Assembly: GCA_035610835.1 (NCBI GenBank) | Contig: CM069446.1 | Coordinates: 68,929,062-68,993,061 of the forward strand | Source of the DNA: Ophiura sarsii | Lineage: Eukaryota > Echinodermata > Ophiuroidea > Amphilepidida > Ophiuridae | Direction: 5' to 3' | DNA length: 64,000 bases | Shown here: positions 13,501 to 20,091 of the stretch, in pieces | Layout of the letters: every line of letters begins with the position of its first letter | Numbering within the stretch: the stretch's first letter is position 1 | Program-made: the position numbers and the translations under genes | The notes under the pieces: generated by a model | Databases searched by the model: none | Told to the model about the DNA's origin: nothing | What the model saw: only the letters and a program-made list of their open reading frames with translations

Positions 13501-16480
13501 GGGAAGCTACGGTTCAAACGCACCTTTTTCCTGATCTGTGGCGATGGGAATCTCATCTACCCTGTGAGTTGGTTCTTGCACTCTGGTAGGTATCTGCTTC
13601 ACTTCTTCAAAAACTTCTTCTAGCAAATTGTAATGTTTCTTGATTTCAGCCTGCATGTCTTGGGTGGTCTGATGTGCTACACGTTCTACAGTATTTACTA
13701 TCACATGTTCCGTCTCCTTGATGTCAGTTTGCACTTTGTTGACAATCTGACTTGCGACTTCTTCTACTAAATCTTCTAGAACCTTCTTCTTCTCCTCTGT
13801 TGTGACAGGTCCAGTCTTAATCTATTAGAAAATAGAATGTTATCCATACATATTGAATGTTAAGAAATCCCGAAAACCATTTAAACCAAACAATCATAAA
13901 CTATACATGATATGATACAATATCAAAATCATATCGGTGTTAATTATCATCACTAATTGTGTGATAGGCTTTTGATAGTCATGACATAATATGATGAAGA
14001 GCCTTAATGTACTTGTAAATTGCAACCTTGTCCCCTATGGACTGAGGACTAGCAGGGACTTGGGCCTGGGCTGGGGTTGTAATCAATAACAGGAATGTCA
14101 TTGAGTAAACAGGTTTACAACTTTTTACTTTCAACCTTTCATCAAAATGAACTTCCAATGCCTAAGTTCTTTTAAATAAACCCCATAAACAGATAAACAG
14201 GCCCTTGTCAATACAGAATTACCAATTGGCTTTGCCCTTGCCAGAAAATGTGATGCGAACTGGTGTCACTTTGGTATCCCCAATTATGACTCTGAAAATG
14301 ACATTTACATTGGCTGCCACATGTCAATTATAGAGTTTAGAATTCTGTTGGTGGTTTCTGAATGCATCGCACATCCATGAGAAAATAACACGACAAATTA
14401 AGCCAGTAGGGCCTAGGAGAATAAATAAAGCGAAATAAGACTATTAAAGCAAGATTTTCATTTATTGTGAGATGAATTCAGCAGTTGTACAAAAAAGATA
14501 CAATTGATTTGATTATTGCTTAAACTCGGCAGGTAATAGTGTTATTTAGTGTGGAGTTTGTTTATGGCAAGATCAGCACAAAATATCTCCTTTACCCATA
14601 ATCCTATGCATTTACCTGTTTAAGTTGTATCCTGATATCCAGAGCAAGTTGTGATGTAAACAACAGAGGATGCAGTTCCTCCAGACAAGTTATCAAATCA
14701 TCAATGTCACTGAAGATGTCATTCACCTGTTGGTCATCTAGATATAGGTTGTCTTCTAACTGCATGTGGCACAGCTTGTTTCTGGCATCGAAGACCTATT
14801 GAGGGAAAAAATGAATGTTGACAGAATTGATAGACTGGAGGACAGAATATCTAATCACAGATCAATTGCCTACAAGAACACAACTTGTTTGTGGCAATGG
14901 AGACCTACAATTGAGAGCGAAAATGAATATTGAATGGATTTATAGACTGGAGGACAGAATATCAGATCAATTGCCTACAAGAACACAACTTGTTTGTGGC
15001 ATTGGAGACCTATAATTGAGAGAGAAAATGAATGTTGAAAGAATTGATAGACTGGAGGACAGAATATCTGATCAATTGCCTACGAGAACACAGCTTGTTT
15101 GTGCATTGGAGACCTATAATTAATAGGGAAAATGAATGTTGAATGGATTGATAGACTGGAGGACAGAATATCAGATCAATAGCTTGTTTGTGGCATTGGA
15201 GACCTTGAAGGAATACATTAATGTTGAAAGCATTAATACATTCACTGTAATGCTGACTCGCCAGTTAGGGTGCAATCATTATTATTATCACACTTGCGTG
15301 AGAATACAATGGTAGCTAGAACGGTGATGTCGGCCAGAGAAGTCACAAATTGAACTGGTGATTTAAGAACAACTGCTGGTGGCGCATCGTATTGCGAAAT
15401 ATACCAAGAATTGTATTTGTATATACTGTTAGGATACCAAGAATTGTATTCGTATACAATTAGGATGCAACATAGTGCAGTTACTGTGCATTGTTTTCAT
15501 TCTATACAGACAGTGTACTCACAATAAACGAGTGACCTATGCACCCATTGTGTACTATAGGACAAGAGTTACATGTAGTCTAAAAATTCACTGTTACGGT
15601 ACTGGAAATGTTTTGAATTCTTTTTTTATTATTAAAAAAATGTTCTAAAACTTGGGACAAAAGCAAACAAAAACAAAGGTCCGTACGCCTGTAAACAGTT
15701 TTGATTTGATTTTGTAGCCAAAGCACAGTTTGGCCAAGATATAAATGTGACCATTTGCCGTCAAACGAACTGATCTTCTTTAACAATAAATTGGCTATGA
15801 GCAAAAAGCTCAAATTCAAAATACATCCTACTGTATAATTTTAATAAGATGGACATTGTCAATTTTCATCCCCCAGATTTATAAGCATTTTGTTACAATA
15901 ATACCCCCATAGGTTAAAACTATCTTTTCGGCAACCCCCCACCCCCCCCCCCCCCCCCCCCCCCCTCTCCTGGGACAGTGTTTGGTTACCTTTTTGATGA
16001 TATCAAACTTGTTTTGATCTCTTCCATGAAATACTTCAAAGTGCATCATGATCATAAGGACACTAGCCGAGTCAAAATGCTCCATGGCGGTGTACTGTTT
16101 ATCACGCTGCAGTCGAAGAACAAAAGCTTTGGCAACCTCAACATGACTTGTTGGTAGACACAATGGACTGACATTACCCCATGGCATCTTGTGTTTTGAT
16201 GTTTGTGGGAAGTACACATCTTCTACCGACTTCCCCCAAGCGACACAGTTTGAGCACGATGATGAAGATTTACATGTAGGCTTTCCGATGTCTTTGCATT
16301 CTTGGGGATTTGATGGCGGCCTTGGTCTGGGACGACTACACGATGGTAGCGTTTGACGTTGTGTTGCATGCCAGGCTTTCAAGACATCATCTGCACATGA
16401 AATTGATTGGTGAACTACAAGATGTAAGGCCTTGCAGCATCTGATGAAGCCATCTGCATTCATGCCAGCTGCAGCCATTG
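1886..16480 (-). CDS. NLR-1: predicted nine-exon HEPN-coiled coil-OTU-Death-NACHT-LRR gene
   Basis: Composite model in minus-strand order: 16480-15990, 14795-14616, 13821-13524, 12784-12525, 11081-10814, 9551-9423, 8808-8674, 7556-7287, 4572-1886. Every border is AG/GT and the phases match throughout: 0 after exons 1 and 2, 1 after exon 3, 0 inside the OTU pair, then 1 at every later junction. The product is about 1,571 residues. It joins a CXorf38/DZIP3-like HEPN module, a coiled coil, an OTU protease, basic linkers, a Death domain and a NACHT-LRR sensor. Known families suggest a cytosolic immune receptor of the expanded invertebrate NLR type. No transcript is available, so two genes (HEPN-OTU and Death-NACHT-LRR) or alternative splicing remain possible; phase agreement over eight introns argues for one gene. 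Further 5' exons may lie right of 16480. Confidence 0.72.
4926..5220. mobile_element. TTAA-flanked element with internal tRNA-like unit, copy 1
   Basis: Begins TTAA-CCCTAACCTCC and ends GGATGGTTAGGG-TTAA, so short inverted ends are flanked by TTAA, the target of piggyBac-type insertion. It contains a minus-strand tRNA-like sequence and a G tract expanded to about 23 bases. The paralogous site in NLR-2 is also TTAA and carries a different element. Confidence 0.6.
5000..5070 (-). tRNA. tRNA-like sequence (Val-GAC-like), probably a pseudo-tRNA, copy 1
   Basis: The minus strand has A box TGGCGCACTGGTAGAGCG, anticodon loop CTGACAA (GAC) and B box GGTTCGAGCCC. The acceptor end is spoiled by the adjoining G-run expansion. 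It probably serves as the polymerase III promoter of a SINE-like unit, or is captured cargo, not a working tRNA. Confidence 0.4.
5275..5553. mobile_element. TTAA-flanked element with internal tRNA-like unit, copy 2
   Basis: Same inverted ends (CCCTAACCTCC / GGATGGTTAGGG) and TTAA borders as the unit at 4926-5220, separated from it by about 54 A-rich bases. No ORF of meaning. Confidence 0.62.
5350..5420 (-). tRNA. tRNA-like sequence (Val-GAC-like), copy 2
   Basis: 71 bases. Acceptor arms GCCCCCG and TGGCGGC pair at six of seven positions. D-arm/A box GTGGCGCACTGGTAGAGC, anticodon stem TTCG/CGAA with loop CTGACAA, T arm GTGGG-TTCGAGC-CCCGG with one mismatch. This is better preserved than the first copy. 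Mismatches and the element context suggest a pseudo-tRNA. Confidence 0.45.
5626..5717 (-). CDS. Candidate alternative terminal exon in the NLR-1 Death-NACHT intron
   Basis: Acceptor AATTTTTTCAG|GG followed by 29 codons and TAA, entering in phase 1 and therefore in frame with the Death exon. The peptide is acidic and polar (GFDAEPEPMTSETQLNQHEN...). If used, it would end the protein after the Death domain and omit NACHT-LRR. A related 100-base sequence lies at 12270-12371 between the OTU exons. No copy is visible in NLR-2. It may equally be an inactive duplicate of a linker exon. Confidence 0.33.
5733..5946. mobile_element. Short inverted-terminal element (MITE-like)
   Basis: Left end TTTTGGTTGGGTGGTTTTCA and right end TGAAAAGCACTCAACCAAAA are inverted. 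Inner parts also pair (CAGACTTGTCC...GGACAAGTCTG). Noncoding. Confidence 0.55.
6085..6190 (+). repeat. Poly-C run and tRNA-like fragment
   Basis: About 26 C residues are followed by GAGGTCTTGGGTTCGAGCCCCAG, a B-box-like sequence, then GGTTAGGGTTA. It resembles the 3' part of the tRNA-like units at 5.0-5.5 kb in the opposite orientation. Confidence 0.4.
7287..7556 (-). CDS. NLR-1 exon 8: Death domain
   Basis: Acceptor TACTCAAACAG|TG and donor AATATTG|GTGAGT enclose 270 bases (phase 1 both sides, about 89 residues). The helical pattern is that of a Death-fold domain: HILDIVGIFEHEHLEDVCKH, L-G-L-D-x2-D-I, then MLHLWYSRNGNDATIDTFI, which corresponds to the helix 4/5 signature (L-x2-W-x-x-R-x-G-x2-A-T). 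Death domains self-associate and recruit adaptors or kinases; many invertebrate NLRs carry one before NACHT. Splicing to exon 9 gives KWNI-D-MPEK. The paralogue at 54825-55094 is nearly identical and also fully open. Confidence 0.86.
7643..7872. repeat. Cluster of CAGTATCG hairpin repeats
   Basis: Repeated short palindromes such as CCAGTATCGGATGATACTGG and CCAGTATCGTGCGATACTGG. Related clusters occur at 27812-27945 and 55181-55425; the last is the paralogous position in NLR-2. Confidence 0.6.
8295..8382 (+). repeat. Minisatellite, 28-29 bp unit, about three copies
   Basis: Unit CTCTGGACTATACAAAAA(A)CATCCCCTCT repeated head to tail within the NLR-1 linker-Death intron. Not coding. Confidence 0.8.
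8674..8808 (-). CDS. NLR-1 exon 7: basic repeat linker exon
   Basis: Acceptor TCTCTTTTTTAG|CC and donor GAGCCTT|GTGAGT give 135 bases, phase 1 in and out. The peptide contains two near-identical units, TTEKRKRTKETHTVEP and TTEKKRKRTDETCLVEP, so it arose by internal duplication. The Lys/Arg clusters (EKRKR, EKKRKR) resemble monopartite nuclear localisation signals, though this is only a compositional match. Its opening A-F-D-G-L-P-E-P resembles the candidate exon at 5626-5717 (G-F-D-A-E-P-E-P), which suggests the two are related linker exons. Confidence 0.6.
9423..9551 (-). CDS. NLR-1 exon 6: short linker exon
   Basis: A 129-base open interval between TTTCTACAG|TA and GGCTTCTG|GTATAT, entering and leaving in phase 1. 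It encodes about 42 residues, Ser/Ala-rich first (QIPASSSESAQGDVIP), then an aromatic-basic end (YLRHRMAVAAS). No domain is recognised. It is proposed because the phase fits both neighbours and the polypyrimidine acceptor is good. It lies between the OTU and Death exons. No copy was found in the second gene. Confidence 0.5.
9848..10163. mobile_element. TTAA-flanked MITE, family 1, copy A
   Basis: TTAA-AGGTATATTATGTGATCTT at the left and AAGACCACATAATATGCCT-TTAA at the right. The arms are inverted over most of the element. Related copies at 28541-28937 and (truncated) 52197-52325. piggyBac-like by target site only; no transposase. Confidence 0.68.
10814..11081 (-). CDS. NLR-1 exon 5: OTU domain, catalytic His half
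   Basis: Acceptor CTCCTTTTCAG|GGA and donor AGTCTAG|GTCTGT (phase 0 in, phase 1 out; the donor is a weak GT). The joined sequence SHPSIQ|GPDGMIDL runs into W-x2-YL-x2-M-x-DGE-x2-D, a common OTU helix where the protease recognises its substrate. It continues with an A-x-A-x2-LNRDILIV strand and ends in LGHVWERHYRSL. The His of ERHY (His494) is the general base of the OTU triad. With exon 4 the domain is about 175 residues, within the normal OTU range. Translation past the donor is hydrophobic and lacks domain character, supporting a splice here. Confidence 0.85.
11082..12269 (-). other. NLR-1 OTU intron, left part
   Basis: No coding sequence recognised. AT-rich; includes a fragment with GTGACCCGTCA near 11858 that resembles the end of the MITE at 33938-34181. 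Confidence 0.5.
12270..12371 (-). repeat. Copy of the 5.6-kb candidate exon inside the OTU intron
   Basis: The minus strand reads acceptor TCTAGCAG|AATGTATGACTAGCGAAACTC and continues with clear similarity to 5600-5700 (MTSETQLN, HED/HEN-Q-A). From the preceding OTU exon (phase 0) it reaches a stop within three codons, so it is unlikely to be an OTU-linked exon. It is probably a duplicated and abandoned exon. Confidence 0.45.
12525..12784 (-). CDS. NLR-1 exon 4: OTU-type cysteine protease, catalytic Cys half
   Basis: Acceptor TTTTCCAAG|GT and donor ATTCAA|GTAAGT (phase 1 in, phase 0 out). After a helical lead-in (YKYFDPTAVSRAFKL) comes HGNTPSDGNCFFHAVSDQL, the hallmark OTU active-site loop D-G-N-C-x-F with Asp370 and nucleophile Cys373 in composite numbering. 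It is followed by the usual helix with R-x3-V-x-F-L. OTU enzymes hydrolyse ubiquitin chains or ubiquitin adducts. In animal OTU proteins this loop precedes the His by about 100-130 residues, as here (121). No counterpart was found in the paralogous gene between 55.1 and 61.2 kb. All residues needed for catalysis that can be seen are intact. Confidence 0.87.
13361..13436 (+). repeat. tRNA-derived SINE-like fragment, NLR-1 copy
   Basis: TATAGTTCAGTCGTTAAGT (A-box-like) and GGTTCGTTCCCTGG (B-box-like) at tRNA spacing. A paralogous copy is at 61098-61173, so the insertion predates the gene duplication. Confidence 0.5.
13524..13821 (-). CDS. NLR-1 exon 3: charged coiled-coil linker
   Basis: Acceptor TTTTCTAATAG|ATT and donor GAAAAAG|GTGCGT bound 99 codons plus one base (phase 1 out). 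The peptide is Glu/Lys/Val rich with heptad-like spacing (KKVLEDLVEEVASQIVNKV, then TQDMQAEIKKHYNLLEEV), as expected of an amphipathic coiled coil. Near its end EVKQIPTRVQEPTHRVDEIP is Pro-containing and probably extended. No enzymatic motif is visible. It probably spaces or oligomerises the N-terminal module. The paralogue exon (61261-61555) is three bases shorter overall but keeps both splice sites and the outgoing phase. Confidence 0.75.
14616..14795 (-). CDS. NLR-1 exon 2: HEPN domain with R-N-x3-H motif
   Basis: Exactly 60 codons, phase 0 at both ends, between acceptor CTCAATAG|GTC and donor AAACAG|GTAAAT. It opens with VFDARNKLCHM, so exon 1 ...DIIKK joins to give a helix carrying Arg168, Asn169 and His173 (composite numbering). 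This is the R-x4-H signature of HEPN domains, where Arg and His form the RNase site in active members. An acidic helix and an LHPLLF segment complete the fold. The exon is shorter than the default size of many gene finders. The paralogue exon at 62344-62523 keeps the motif and the same borders. Whether it cleaves RNA is unknown; many animal CXorf38-type domains have no assigned activity. Confidence 0.82.
14806..15212 (-). repeat. Tandem repeat built from the HEPN exon 2 splice acceptor, about four units
   Basis: Units of about 105-110 bases contain AACTTGTTTGTGGCATTGGAGACCTATAATTGAGAG on the plus strand. On the minus strand this is a decayed copy of the exon 2 acceptor and its first codons (VSNATNKL versus VFDARNKL). 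The codon matching the catalytic Arg is changed to Thr. A shorter array is at the same place in NLR-2 (62530-62775). Confidence 0.7.
15213..15989 (-). other. NLR-1 HEPN intron
   Basis: No exon recognised. A short open stretch around 15720-15819 is conserved at 63160-63262 but has no domain. It ends with a C run of about 22 bases (15944-15965) close to the exon 1 donor. Confidence 0.55.
15990..16480 (-). CDS. NLR-1 exon 1: CXorf38/DZIP3-like HEPN domain, first part
   Basis: An AG at 16482-16481 precedes CA and then ATG (16478), giving 163 codons to the donor AAG|GTAACC at 15990. A helical segment (MNADGFIRCCKALHLVV) is followed by a Pro/Arg-rich stretch, a Cys-x2-Cys (CSNC) and a conserved block with W-G-N-V, H-V-E-V-A-K-A-F and F-D-S-A-S-V-L-M-I-M-M. 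The order Cys-x2-Cys, W-x-N, E-V-A-K-A-F, acidic-hydrophobic helix, then R-N-x3-H in the next exon matches my knowledge of the CXorf38 and DZIP3 HEPN families. The ATG may be the start, or the exon may be internal and enter in phase 1, since an acceptor lies immediately upstream. A decayed copy of the exon's 5' end lies just upstream at 16564-16665. Confidence 0.8.
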
Positions 16481-16563
16481 CTAATATAATTAACAATGTG
16501 TAATGGATAAAAAAGAAACGTTGTTATCTTATACCTTATGAATATTTCAGGGACTAATCATCT

Positions 16564-16665
16564 ACACATGGTATGGATTGGTGAACTACAAGATGTAAGG
16601 CTTTGCAGCATCTGATGAAGCCATCTGCAGCCATTGCTAATATAATTAACAAATCTGTAATGGAT
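16564..16665 (-). pseudogene. Decayed duplicate of NLR-1 exon 1 5' end
   Basis: Repeats the acceptor TTAATTATATTAG|CA, the ATG and about 25 codons (MAADGFIRCCKALHLVVHQS) of exon 1, with a 15-base deletion, then stops after IPCVDD. It lies immediately upstream of the intact exon, so it arose by a local tandem duplication. Confidence 0.72.
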
Positions 16666-16860
16666 ATAAACAAACATTTTTATTATACTATTATAAGAAT
16701 ATTCATGAACTAATCATATCATGCAAATTCATTAGCCAATTCCTTCCAGAAGTAATAATTTTCTATGGGAAGCATATCATTTCCCTAAAAATTGAAAAAT
16801 GGATGCATAGATTATGTAAATAGGCAACTGTTTCCCTACATATTGGACACAAACATTATT

Positions 16861-17270
16861 ACCCCCACCCCCCTCGGGGGGGGGGGGGGACTCAACTTTT
16901 TTTGGGGGGTAGGGGTATGCCGCCCAGGGTCTTGAAAAGGGGAGGGGCTACAGAACTGAAGTGAGTGGATTTTATGACGAAAAATAGGGTCTTAGGAACT
17001 GATTTTTTTCAAAAAAGTAGGTCTTGAGAACTGGCCTATTCAATTTTGATTAGCAAGAACGCAAATTTTCGATTTGTTTGGGTTTTAGATTTTTTAAATT
17101 TTTGAAGAATTAGGGCTTTGGAACGCAAAATGTCGAGATTTTGGGGGTCTTAAGAACTGATGCAGGCTCAAAAGGGGGGTCATACTCATAAGAGCTAGCA
17201 GCAGAGGGTGAAAAAGGGGTCTTCAGCACGGCACATACCTATATCCTTTTTCAATGTCAGTGCCCCCTCC
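16861..17270. repeat. C/G hairpin and G-run repeat fragment
   Basis: CCCCCACCCCCCTCG followed by about 14 G residues forms a near-perfect C/G hairpin at 16862-16889. The following 380 bases repeat phrases such as GGGTCTTGAAAAGG, GGGTCTTAGGAACTG and GGGGTCTTCAGCACGG. They look like an old noncoding repeat. No gene. Confidence 0.5.
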
Positions 17271-17920
17271 CCTTAGATCACTGTTCGTAGGTCAATAAAT
17301 GTGTATTTGTTGTGCGATTATATTTATGTTTATGTTTATAAAAATAGAAATATAGCCTCAATAGTTTTGCATTTGCCTTTTTACTAAAAGTAATCAGGCA
17401 TGATCAATGCACACTGTATACTTGTGTTCTCTTTAGCTCTAAAACTTTACAAAGTTAATTGAATGTGTGTTCTCAGTCACAAGGTTGCCGAGTATCGCCG
17501 AAACTAACTAGTTAAAAATATTATTAAAAAAATTAAAATTAAAAAAAGAAAGAAAAAAAGAAATAAAGAAAAGAAGAAGAAAATCATTTATAAAGCAATG
17601 TGTGCTGGCTGCTGAGACAAAGTATTACTTGTTTTTTGCCTTATTGGATATGTCAATGGTTAGTTTAAAATACCATCTATAAAAAATTCAAATAATTAAT
17701 GGTTGTCATGGATAATATGGATGAAAATATGTGTTTCTGGTCAATTCAACTATAACTCTCTTCACAAGAAAAGTGGCCAAAGCTGAAGTGGTACACATGC
17801 TAAAACTGTATATACTTTTTTGTATCAATACCATCAAAACCTACTTCTTGGGGTCTTTTATCCAATGTCTGATTTTAACATCATCAAAACATACAAATTT
17901 AGCTTTAAGAATCAGGTAAT
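17271..17920. other. Intergenic sequence with repeat fragments
   Basis: No gene seen. Contains an A/G-rich simple tract (17520-17585), a fragment related to 6900-7085 and 54003-54445 (17660-17775), and an ACATCAAAAC fragment of the 33.9-kb MITE family. Confidence 0.5.
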
Positions 17921-18687
17921 ACCAGTGGCGTAGCCAGGTATTTCATATTGGGGGGGGGGGGGGGGGGGGGGGGGGCGGGAGAAAAATTAAAGTGAACCGA
18001 CAGTGCAGTGACATTTTCGTAAAAGGTTGCCTCACATTTTTTCCAGTCACCTCATGAATTTCACGTAAGTGGGGGGTGGGTGGGGGGGAGCGGTCAAAAA
18101 TGTATGCACGGTCACAAAACACAAACAAAAATGCACAGTCCAGAAAAATAGCACCGTCAGCAACTAATGACTAATCCTCCAGGTTTTCACAAGTTTTCTC
18201 TATAACATCTTCCTTTATTTAGCCCACTGCTGCATACATTTGGATGGAGGACTATAGTATTATGTTGTCAGGAAGAAGTGGTGTAGTAAGGTGTCTTACT
18301 ACTATCACCACTCACTAGAAGAAAGTTGTTTAGTTAACGATGATGCCTTAGTCTGCAAGGATACTTTTGTACCGATGATCCCATTATGTGAATAGCCATA
18401 CACATTTTACAGGAAACAACATGTCAAAGTTTTGATTAATGAACAGTGGTTTAGAGCTAAGATGTTCTCTTCAATTGTTCTCTTAATAGGATTGATGTAT
18501 GTTTATCCTTTATGGATAATTACATACACTACACAGGACATAACGTATGTACACATTTTACAACTATTTTACTATAGTATTTGTTCTGTCAGGTGGGGCA
18601 ACTGCCCGAGTACAACCGACACGACTCTAATATTGGGGGGGGGGGGGGGGTGGGGGCGCCACCTGCACCCCTGGCTACGCCACTGGT
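17921..18687. mobile_element. Element with GGCGTAGCCAGG inverted ends and poly-G runs
   Basis: ACCAGTGGCGTAGCCAGG at the left and CCTGGCTACGCCACTGGT at the right are exact inverted repeats of 18 bases. A poly-G tract lies just inside each end (17950-17975 and 18637-18655). No transposase. Related GTGGCGG-type ends occur near 22860, 27940 and 41818. Confidence 0.65.
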
Positions 18688-18894
18688 GAAAACGATGAAA
18701 GCTTTAGCATTTCCTAGAATTTCTATATATTTTTCCGTGTTGTGTTCAGTTTTAAAGTTGGACGTTTCAGAAAAACATAAGTATTCAAAAGAAACAAATT
18801 GTTCCCTTGGTCTTTAGTTTCAAAGAAAAAGAATACAGGGTGGACAAAATTTGTAAAAAAGATGTACAAAATAATATCAACTTATCATACTTTA

Positions 18895-19575
18895 AGTAAA
18901 AAGTTTTATCGGGTTCGCCGTCGGACAAGTTTTAATCTGTCAAGCTTTCGTCAGGATTAGCTCTGACTTCTTCAGGACCAAATTATTATAATATTAAACA
19001 AAACATAGAGATTGCCACTTCTCTTGTTATCATCATTTGGGCTGCCCCTTGCCCGAAGATTTGAGAGTAGGTGCCCTTTCCTACTTGTGAAAGAATTGGT
19101 GGCTCTGAAAAGAGCCGTTCAGATGGATTGCCGCTTCCACTGAACACGTAGGTTGCCACTGGCCTACTATATATAAATGTGATTCTAATAGAACCTCCAA
19201 AGGACTGCCCCTTGACCAATGGAAATAACGTAGAGACTGCCCCTTGTCTACTACAGACTACAAAAGTCTAATGCACAATAGTGCGGTCATCGATCGTTTG
19301 ATGCTGTAACGAACTTGAGCAGGGTATATCATGGTTCATTGTGGATCTGGTAGAAAAAATTACAAGACTGTTATCGATTGGCGGGATTGATTGATACTGT
19401 AGGAAATAGAGAGCGCCACATGCGGCTGATATCTTTGCCGTCATTTCTATTGATTGTTGATGATTCATTGATTCTGATCTCTAGAGCTTCACAAACAAGC
19501 CGCATACCAAGATTGGAAACCTGTGCAATGCTTTTTGATTGGTTCCAGAGTGGTTCATGACCTTCTATCATACTT
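18895..19575 (-). pseudogene. Penelope-like or related retroelement, C-terminal remnant
   Basis: Minus-strand translation gives VCEALEIRINESSTINRNDG followed by K-D-I-S-R-M-W. This is the E-A-x-E-I-R ... N-R-D/N-x-G ... S-x2-W pattern common at the C-terminus of GIY-YIG-bearing Penelope-like elements. The tail near 18910-18970 has the CTGACGAAAG-type repeats often seen at such 3' ends. The frame is short and the rest of the element is missing, so the assignment rests on this pattern alone. Confidence 0.45.
19101..19116 (-). promoter_or_regulatory. Histone-type mRNA 3' stem-loop sequence
   Basis: The minus strand reads GGCTCTTTTCAGAGCC followed by ACCA, an exact match to the replication-dependent histone stem-loop (six-base stem, TTTC loop). 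No histone coding sequence is present upstream; it sits in the tail of the retroelement remnant. Confidence 0.7.
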
Positions 19576-19941
19576 TATATGTGCAAAAGAGAGAACACTG
19601 TACACAAGCCTCTAAATAAGGCCACAAATGGGGAAAAGGTTTTTTTCTTTTTTTCTCACTTGCCCTTTTTTCAGGTATTAAAAGTAAAATGAGATGTATT
19701 TGTTAACCAAAACGGGGATCAAAATCTTCAATAAACAATAATTGTCTTAAATCAATTTGGAAATAAACCTTAAACTTTCTTATTCAAATCATGTTCAAAT
19801 CACACAGAAAATAGTGAATTTGATACACACTTTTTCCTGTGGTGGGTAATTATTCCTTCCAAGGACTAATGGCAAATTCGGCCACCTTGAAAATATTCAT
19901 CCTGGTCTCATCAGTCATGGGCTGTATTTTAAACATTGACG

Positions 19942-20062
19942 GGCAATATCCTCAATAAAGCACAAGGCAGCTATCATTTATAACATAAAACAAAACGCAA
20001 AACAATTGCTGCCTTGTGCTTTATTCTGTATGCGAGGCCTATAGGAGGATAAATTGCCCATT
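19942..20062. mobile_element. Small hairpin MITE-like element
   Basis: GGGCAATATCC...AATAAAGCACAAGGCAGC at the left and GCTGCCTTGTGCTTTATT...GGATAAATTGCCC at the right are inverted. Confidence 0.6.
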
Positions 20063-20091
20063 TGACATATTGGTCAAGTATGTATGACTTA

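Noticed and set aside
15580..15819. Short ORF conserved at 62885-63262
   Set aside because: Intronic sequence shared through the gene duplication; start region similar but the frames diverge and no domain is present.
19101..19116. A histone gene upstream of the stem-loop
   Set aside because: Minus-strand translation to about 19600 shows a retroelement-like tail and no histone fold.
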